DNA of 6,942 nucleotides from Planctomycetota bacterium (lineage in GTDB: Bacteria > Planctomycetota > SZUA-567), in contig JAISYD010000207.1 of assembly GCA_031270145.1 (NCBI GenBank), positions 1-6,942 on the forward strand. Reading direction: 5' to 3'. A program made the position numbers and the translations under genes. Each line of letters opens with the position of its first letter. Position 1 is the stretch's first letter. Below the pieces are notes generated by a model. The model was not told the DNA's origin. It saw only the letters and a program-made list of their open reading frames with translations, and did not search any database. Positions 1-4,860 of the stretch are shown in pieces.

Positions 1-756
1 CCACAGGGTCAGGCGCTCCAGGCGCATCGGTATGAACAGGGACTCGCCTTTCCGCATGGTTCCCGTCAGTTCTAGGAGGCGCGAGGTCATCATGGTTTGG
101 AGTATGGAATCAAGGGCGCCGGGATATATGACCTGCCCGGCCTCACAGTCCTCGTTCCGGCGGATCTCGACCCGGCAAATGGCTTCGCCGCCGGAGACGC
201 GTATGTCCGCGATGCGCTGGAAGCCCCGGCCAACATCGTAACCGAGTTCGGTGAAGCGCCGATAGAAATCCGCGCCGGCCATGGGCGTCCCAAAATCGGC
301 GGGCGGGGCCAGCGCGGCGCATTGATCCGCCGGGGCATCCGGCGGCCGGGGCGCGGGGCGGCGTGAAAGCAGGCCGGTACAATGGGTCCGCCAAACATCC
401 CCTCCGGCCGGCCGGCCGCTGGAATCCAGGGCGGCGCTGACCAACTTGAAGCGGCTTTCCTCCACATCGGGGTTGTCGATCACTATCTGCACCAGCCGGG
501 ATTCGCCCCGCCCCAGCACAAGCGGGGCGAGGAAATCCGCCTCGCGGATTTCAACCGGCGTTTCGCCCCAGAGGTCCCTGGCCGCCGCCAGCAGCATGGC
601 CAAGTGGCCGGCGGCGGGACTGATGGCCTGGCCGAAAATCACGTGCTCCTGGACAAAATACGGCCCGGAGGAATCGAAGACGCTTTCAAAAAGCGCGGCC
701 GGCCCCAGGGCCTGGCTGAAACGCCGGCTTCCGGCCGCCGACGCCGGGACGGCCGA
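1..756 (-). other. PKS domain: dehydratase (cut by window edge)
   Basis: Residues from about 1325 to at least 1576. The N-terminal hotdog carries HVIFGQAISP, fitting the HxxxGxxxxP motif with catalytic His1362. The C-terminal hotdog has LGYDVGRGF (1495-1503), like the GYxYGPxF motif, and the catalytic acid Asp1540 in LDSILQ, fitting DxxxQ. The window ends shortly after, within the IPMRLERL strand (about 1566-1573). Both catalytic residues are kept, so it should dehydrate a beta-hydroxyacyl intermediate. That requires a KR, expected beyond the left edge. Confidence 0.92.
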
Positions 757-3700
757 TGCGTACGGCGGATCCGTCACCACCGGCAGCCAATGGCTCCGGC
801 GCTGGAAGGGATAGCCGGGGACGCGGAGGCGCTTCCTGGGGAAAGGGGAAAAGACGGCCGCGAAATCCAAATCCACGCCCTGGCGAAAAAGCCGACCGGC
901 GGCGGCGAAAAGCGTGCGCAGGGCCGGCTGGCCGGGCGACAGGCTGGCGACCGCCTCCGGGGCGCCGGCATTTTCGCCCGCGATGGCGGTGAGGGCCGCC
1001 GACGGGCCGACCTCAAGCGCCAGCCGGGAAAACTCCGCCGCGGCGCCGAGGCCGTCGGCGAAACGCACCGGCGACAGGATCTGCCGCAGCCAATAATCGG
1101 GACTGGCGACATCCCCGGGATTGACGCGCCCGTCCAGACTGGAAATGAAGGCGACGCCGCCGGGGGGGCCGAGCTTCACTCCGGCGAAGGCGTCGGCGAA
1201 GCGATCCGCCGCCTCCCGCATGGCGGGGGAATGGAAGGCGCCGGAAACCCGCAGCCGCTTGCAGCCAATCCCCTTCCGGCCCAGGGCGGCCAACGCCGAA
1301 TCCAGAGCCGGGATCGGACCGGAAAGGGTCAGGTTCCGGGGGGAATTGACCGCCGCCACCACGACTTCGGGCGTTGGAGCCAGCGCCGGCAGAACCTCCT
1401 CCCCGGAGGCGAAGACGACGGCCATCGCCCCGGCCGGGGCGTCCCGCATGATCCGGCCCCTAGCCTCGGCCAAAGCCAGCATATCCTCTTGACTCATGAT
1501 CCCAGCGGCGGCGGCGGCCGGATATTCGCCGATGCTGTGGCCCAGCACCGCCGAACAGCGCAGCCCGAAACTTTCCCACAGGCGCAGAAGCGCGTAGGAA
1601 ACCGCGGCTATGAGCGGCTGGGCCAGGGCGGTGTCCTCCAGGTCGGCGGCCGAGGCGGCGCCGAACAGCAATTCCCCGGCATTGAACCCGCGGCGGGACA
1701 GGATGGCGAAGGAGGAGTCCAGGCAGACCCGGAAGGCCGGATAGAGCTCGTAGAGGACTTTCCCCATGCCGGGATACTGCGAGCCCTGGCCGGTGAAAAG
1801 CAGTACCGGTCCGGAGACGGCCGCCGGCGCGGCAATCTCCGCCCCTTCCAGGGAGGCGGCCAATTCCCGGCCGTCCCCGCCCAGACCAAAGAGCCGGCAG
1901 GGAAAGGACGGACGGGCGGCGCCCATGGCGCGGCACAGGGCGGCGGCATCCCGGGCATCCAGCCCCCGAAGCATTTCGGCGGTCCGGCTCGCCAGTTCGC
2001 GCAGGGCGGGCGGCGTCTTGGCCGACAGGGGCAGGAAAAGCTGATCCGGATCGGGAGCGGCCTTTTCCGCCCCCTCCCCGGGGCCGGGCGGGTCCGGCGG
2101 CGGGAGATATTCCCCGACAATGGCGTGGCCGTTCACTCCGGAAAAACCGAAGGCGCTAAGGCCGGCGCGCCGGGGCGCCGCCGGATCGCGGGGGTCGGAC
2201 TCCCAGGCCGCCAGGGCGGTGGGAGCCTCCACCGCGTTCCCGGCGAAATCGAAACGGCTATTGGGGGTTTTGACATGGATATTGGCGGGTATGGCCCGGT
2301 GGCGCAGACAGAGCAGGACCTTGATGAGCGAGGCCAGGCCGGCCGCCGGTTCCAAGTGTCCGATATTGGCCTTCACCGAGCCGATGCGCAGGGGAAATTC
2401 GCGCTTCCGCCCCCGGCAATAGGCGGCGGCGAGGGAATCCAGTTCAATGGCGTCGCCCAGGGCGGTGCCGGTACCGTGGGCCTCCACGAAGGAAATGTCG
2501 AGGGGCGAGAGCCCCGCCGCCGCCAGGGCGCGATCGATGACCTTGCGCTGGGCCAATCCGTTGGGGGCGGTGAGACCGTTGCTCCGGCCGTCCTGGTTGA
2601 CGGCGCTGCCGAGGATGAGGCCGAGGATGTCGTCCCCGTCCCTTTCCGCGTCGGCCAGGCGCTTCAACAGGACCGCGGCTCCGCCCTCGCCCCGGCCGTA
2701 GCCGTCGGCCAGGTCGTCAAAGGACTTGCTCCGGCCGTCCGGGCTGATGGCCCCGAGCTTGCTGAAACAAATGTGCAAGTCCGGCGTCAGCATCAGCGAG
2801 GCGGAAGCGACCAGGGCCAGCCCGCACTCCCCGGCGCGCAAACTGCCGCAGGCGCAATGCAGGGCCACCAGGCTGGAGGAGCAGGCGGTGTCCACGCTCC
2901 AGCACGGCCCCTCGAAACCGAAAAAATAGGAAAGGCGGCCGCAGGCGCCGCTGGACGAGGTGCCGGTCAGGGAATAGGCGTCAATCAGCCCGCGCCGGTA
3001 CGAGGCGCGGTGCGCCTGGCGGTAGTCGGATTCGGTGAGGGCGGTGAACACGGCCGTGTCGCCGCCGCGGAGGGCGGCCGGGTTGATCCCGGCCTGCTCG
3101 AAGGCTTCCCAGGCGAGTTCCAGCAGCAGGCGCTGCTGCGGGTCCATCTGGCTGGCTTCCTGGTCGGAAACCATGAAGAAGAAGGAGTCGAAACCGTCCA
3201 GCGGCGCGGTCAGGAAGGCGGCTTCCCGGGTGTACATCTTCCCGGGTTTTTCCCGATCCTGGTCGTAATAGCGCTCCCGGTCCCAGCGTTCGGCCGGAAT
3301 CGGAACAACCGCGTCCCGGCCGTCGCCGAGGAAGCGCCAATAGCTGTCGAGATCGGCGATGCCGCCGGGCAGCCGGCAGGCGGCGCCGACAACGGCGATG
3401 GGGCCGCCGGCGGCGGGGCGGCCCGGCGCGCCGGGGACGGCGGCCTCCGGCGCGGCGGAAAGGAGTCCGGCCAGGCGGGCCGCCAGATCATTCACGGTCG
3501 GGTGGTTGAAAATCTCCGACACCGGGATGGGGATTCCGGCGTCATCCGTCAGACCCCTGGCCAGGCGCAGGGCCGAAATGGAAGTCAGGCCCAGATATTG
3601 GAACGGCGTCCCGCGATCCGCCGGCGACCAGCCGTCCCGGGCCAGCAAGGAGCCCAGGCGGCTCAATACCAACTCCTCCAGCGAGTTTTTGCGCCGCTCC

Positions 3701-4728
3701 GGCGGCAGTTGCGCCAGGGCGGCGGCGGGCCCGGTCAAGCCGGCCCGGCCGACCGGCTTGTCCCAGGACGCCATGATCGCCAGGGCGGCGCCGCAACTGT
3801 CCCGGCTGTCGGTCTGGCGCGCCATGAGGGCGGTGCTGGCGATGTCCAGGCCCAAGGCCGACGCGTTTTCGGTCACGGCGGCCTGCAGGACGGCATGGGG
3901 GGAGATTTCCACCAAGCGCCGATAGCCCAGTTTCAGGACCGCCGCCATGGCGTCGGCGAAGCGCACCGGTTGGCGGATGTGCTCGACCCAGTAATCCCGG
4001 CCGAAATCCGCCCGCCCCGATACATCGGCCAGGGCGCCGCGCAGGGACGAAACCAGCGGGATGCCCGGCTCGCGCGCTTCCAGATCGCCCAGGCCGGCCG
4101 AAAAGTCCCCCAGGAGATGCTCGATGGCCGGGGAGTGGAAGGGCACGTCCACCCGCAGGAAGCGAGTCGAGCCGGGGGCGAGCGCCTCGGCCTTTTTCGC
4201 CAGCGCCGACAAAATGTCCTCCGGGCCGCTGCACACGGTGGAGAAGGGGGAATTGAGCGCCGCCGCGCGCGCCTCGCCTCCCGTCTGCGCGATCAGCCTG
4301 GCCGCCGTTTCCCCCGGCAGGGAAAGATGGAGCATTTTCCCGCTGCCGCCCGCCCGGCTCAGAATTAGGGAGTGTTCCCGGGCGACCCGGGCCGCCTGCT
4401 TCGCGTCCAGCGCGCCCGAGGCGCAGGCGGCGGCGACCTCGCCGCCGCTATGCCCAACGCACAGGGACGGCGTGAAGCCGCGCGAGCGCAAAAGCGCCGT
4501 CAGGCCCAGGGAAACGGCGACGATGCAGGGATGGCCGCGAAAGGCCGGGGCGACGTCGCCCGCCTCCCGGTATAGATATTCCTCCACCGACCAGCCGGCC
4601 ATGTCCTTGAAGGCGGCGTCGAACTCCCGCAGCCCCTCGGCGAAGGCCGGCTCCGCCGCGAACAATTCGCGGCCCATGCCGGCCCACTGGGTCCCGATGC
4701 CTGAATAAACCGCCGCGAAAACCGCCAT
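1..4728 (-). CDS. Modular type I polyketide synthase, AT-ACP-KS-AT-DH (3' end outside window)
   Basis: This is a multidomain enzyme that builds a polyketide chain on a phosphopantetheine arm, presumably in the cytoplasm. The 1576 visible codons are uninterrupted. Domains in order, by residue: loading AT about 1-300 (GHSGGE, Ser94); ACP about 340-425 (Ser383); KS about 441-872 (Cys616, His751, His791); KS-to-AT linker about 873-972; extender AT about 973-1296 (GHSIGE, Ser1065) with a post-AT YPFQRRSHW segment near 1306-1314; DH from about 1325 (His1362, Asp1540), cut by the edge. Beyond the edge one expects KR and/or ER domains and an ACP. ATG at 4728 is chosen because GGAGG lies 6 nt upstream, no ATG or GTG occurs in frame between it and the preceding stop, and the AT core begins within ten residues. 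A loading AT-ACP at the N-terminus suggests that this protein starts the assembly line. Class and domain order are certain. The product is unknown, so no gene symbol is given. Confidence 0.96.
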   Translation of the reverse strand, partial: MAVFAAVYSGIGTQWAGMGRELFAAEPAFAEGLREFDAAFKDMAGWSVEEYLYREAGDVAPAFRGHPCIVAVSLGLTALLRSRGFTPSLCVGHSGGEVAAACASGALDAKQAARVAREHSLILSRAGGSGKMLHLSLPGETAARLIAQTGGEARAAALNSPFSTVCSGPEDILSALAKKAEALAPGSTRFLRVDVPFHSPAIEHLLGDFSAGLGDLEAREPGIPLVSSLRGALADVSGRADFGRDYWVEHIRQPVRFADAMAAVLKLGYRRLVEISPHAVLQAAVTENASALGLDIASTALMARQTDSRDSCGAALAIMASWDKPVGRAGLTGPAAALAQLPPERRKNSLEELVLSRLGSLLARDGWSPADRGTPFQYLGLTSISALRLARGLTDDAGIPIPVSEIFNHPTVNDLAARLAGLLSAAPEAAVPGAPGRPAAGGPIAVVGAACRLPGGIADLDSYWRFLGDGRDAVVPIPAERWDRERYYDQDREKPGKMYTREAAFLTAPLDGFDSFFFMVSDQEASQMDPQQRLLLELAWEAFEQAGINPAALRGGDTAVFTALTESDYRQAHRASYRRGLIDAYSLTGTSSSGACGRLSYFFGFEGPCWSVDTACSSSLVALHCACGSLRAGECGLALVASASLMLTPDLHICFSKLGAISPDGRSKSFDDLADGYGRGEGGAAVLLKRLADAERDGDDILGLILGSAVNQDGRSNGLTAPNGLAQRKVIDRALAAAGLSPLDISFVEAHGTGTALGDAIELDSLAAAYCRGRKREFPLRIGSVKANIGHLEPAAGLASLIKVLLCLRHRAIPANIHVKTPNSRFDFAGNAVEAPTALAAWESDPRDPAAPRRAGLSAFGFSGVNGHAIVGEYLPPPDPPGPGEGAEKAAPDPDQLFLPLSAKTPPALRELASRTAEMLRGLDARDAAALCRAMGAARPSFPCRLFGLGGDGRELAASLEGAEIAAPAAVSGPVLLFTGQGSQYPGMGKVLYELYPAFRVCLDSSFAILSRRGFNAGELLFGAASAADLEDTALAQPLIAAVSYALLRLWESFGLRCSAVLGHSIGEYPAAAAAGIMSQEDMLALAEARGRIMRDAPAGAMAVVFASGEEVLPALAPTPEVVVAAVNSPRNLTLSGPIPALDSALAALGRKGIGCKRLRVSGAFHSPAMREAADRFADAFAGVKLGPPGGVAFISSLDGRVNPGDVASPDYWLRQILSPVRFADGLGAAAEFSRLALEVGPSAALTAIAGENAGAPEAVASLSPGQPALRTLFAAAGRLFRQGVDLDFAAVFSPFPRKRLRVPGYPFQRRSHWLPVVTDPPYASAVPASAAGSRRFSQALGPAALFESVFDSSGPYFVQEHVIFGQAISPAAGHLAMLLAAARDLWGETPVEIREADFLAPLVLGRGESRLVQIVIDNPDVEESRFKLVSAALDSSGRPAGGDVWRTHCTGLLSRRPAPRPPDAPADQCAALAPPADFGTPMAGADFYRRFTELGYDVGRGFQRIADIRVSGGEAICRVEIRRNEDCEAGQVIYPGALDSILQTMMTSRLLELTGTMRKGESLFIPMRLERLTLW
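841..1812 (-). other. PKS domain: extender acyltransferase, probably malonyl-CoA specific
   Basis: Residues about 973-1296. FTGQGSQYPGMG opens the domain. Ser1065 lies in GHSIGE, Arg1090 in ARGRIM is exactly 25 residues later, and His1166 lies in SGAFHS. The Arg is the malonyl-carboxylate ligand known from FabD-type transferases. A Phe before the His (xAFH, not YASH) is the usual sign of malonyl rather than methylmalonyl selection. The post-AT segment GYPFQRRSHW follows. Confidence 0.93.
2113..3408 (-). other. PKS domain: beta-ketoacyl synthase, module 1
   Basis: Residues about 441-872. The domain opens with PIAVVGAACRLPGG. The active-site cysteine is Cys616 in VDTACSSSL, and the two histidines are His751 in EAHGTGT and His791 in KANIGHLE, so the full decarboxylative condensation triad is present. 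The site is Cys, not Gln, so this is not a KSQ loading domain. MDPQQRL (528-534) and the C-terminal FGFSG are also present. The closing GTNAH motif reads GVNGH (864-868), a small deviation that leaves the Asn and His in place. Confidence 0.96.
3454..3711 (-). other. PKS domain: acyl carrier protein of the loading module
   Basis: Residues about 340-425. The motif LGLTSISALRL matches the LGxDSLxAxxL phosphopantetheine site, with Ser383 as the attachment residue and Thr382 in place of the usual Asp. The following segment IPIPVSEIFNHPTVNDLA (about 399-416) is the classic helix II-III stretch of PKS and NRPS carrier domains. A short Ala/Pro/Gly linker (about 422-441) joins it to the KS. It should hold the starter unit loaded by the preceding AT. 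Confidence 0.92.
3829..4728 (-). other. PKS domain: N-terminal acyltransferase (probable loading AT)
   Basis: Residues about 1-300 of the PKS. The nucleophile motif is GHSGGE with Ser94. The partner His198 is in VPFHSP. The opening motif is SGIGTQWAGMG, so the Gln of the usual GQGSQ is replaced by Ile, which recalls the SGMGTQW of animal fatty acid synthase. His119 stands 25 residues after Ser94, where malonyl-using ATs carry a conserved Arg. The later DYWVEHIRQPVRF segment (about 245-257) is typical of ATs. The inferred job is to load a monocarboxylic starter from acyl-CoA onto the next ACP. The starter's identity cannot be read from the sequence. Confidence 0.85.
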
Positions 4729-4733
4729 GCCAT

Positions 4734-4739
4734 TCCTCC
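4734..4739 (-). promoter_or_regulatory. Ribosome binding site of the PKS gene
   Basis: The minus strand reads GGAGGA here, with 6 nt between GGAGG and the ATG at 4728. Another ATG at 4733 is out of frame, only 1 nt beyond GGAGG, and leads to an open frame without family motifs that ends at 4500, so it is unlikely to be used. The site decides the PKS start. I see no convincing -35/-10 promoter in the gap, so transcription from within or upstream of glgP is possible. Confidence 0.75.
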
Positions 4740-4779
4740 GCCCCGAAACGACGACCGCCGGAAAGCCTGGAACCGCCCG

Positions 4780-4839
4780 ACCGGACGGAAGGCGGGCCGC
4801 GCCGGCGAGGGGCGCGGCCCGAAAAGCCGGCCGTCCGGT
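4780..4839. repeat. Nested GC-rich inverted repeat in the intergenic gap
   Basis: The outer arms ACCGGACGG (4780-4788) and CCGTCCGGT (4831-4839) are perfect 9-bp complements. Inside them, CGGGCCGCGCC (4793-4803) and GGCGCGGCCCG (4811-4821) are perfect 11-bp complements around a 7-nt loop. The two stems stack with a 4 x 9 nt internal loop. No T-run follows on either strand, so this is not a classical intrinsic terminator. It could still stall transcription, stabilise an mRNA end or bind a protein. Confidence 0.7.
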
Positions 4840-4841
4840 TT

Positions 4842-4858
4842 GGGCGCCCAAGGCGCCC
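4842..4858 (-). terminator. Possible hairpin at the end of glgP
   Basis: On the minus strand GGGCGCC and GGCGCCC form a perfect 7-bp stem around a 3-nt TTG loop, beginning 2 nt after the glgP stop codon. It is followed by AAACC rather than a T-run. A TTTT occurs further on (4825-4822), preceded only by a weak 4-bp CCGG/CCGG stem. The hairpin may end or protect the glgP message, but it lacks the full intrinsic-terminator form. Confidence 0.35.
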
Positions 4859-4860
4859 CG

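Noticed and set aside
382..4368. A 1328-codon open frame on the plus strand over the PKS gene
   Set aside because: It is codon-for-codon antisense to the PKS frame and stays open because the PKS uses no TTA, CTA or TCA codons there. Its translation is low-complexity Gly/Ala/Arg/Gln-rich with no family motifs, while the minus strand encodes clear AT, ACP, KS and DH domains.
3454..4728. The N-terminal AT-ACP as the tail of a normal extension module
   Set aside because: No KS lies upstream. The preceding gene is glgP, and a proper start site precedes the AT. Loss of the malonyl-binding Arg also argues against an extender role.
4500..4733. An alternative start (ATG at 4733) 5 nt upstream of the PKS start
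   Set aside because: It is in another frame, sits only 1 nt after GGAGG and encodes an Arg/Ser/Pro-rich sequence with no motif, ending at 4500.
4729..4860. A possible fusion or longer PKS N-terminus, since the gap is open in the PKS frame up to the glgP stop
   Set aside because: No ATG or GTG occurs in frame in the gap, only a TTG near the glgP end without a ribosome site. The gap sequence is hairpin-forming and not protein-like, while the ATG at 4728 has a well-spaced GGAGG.
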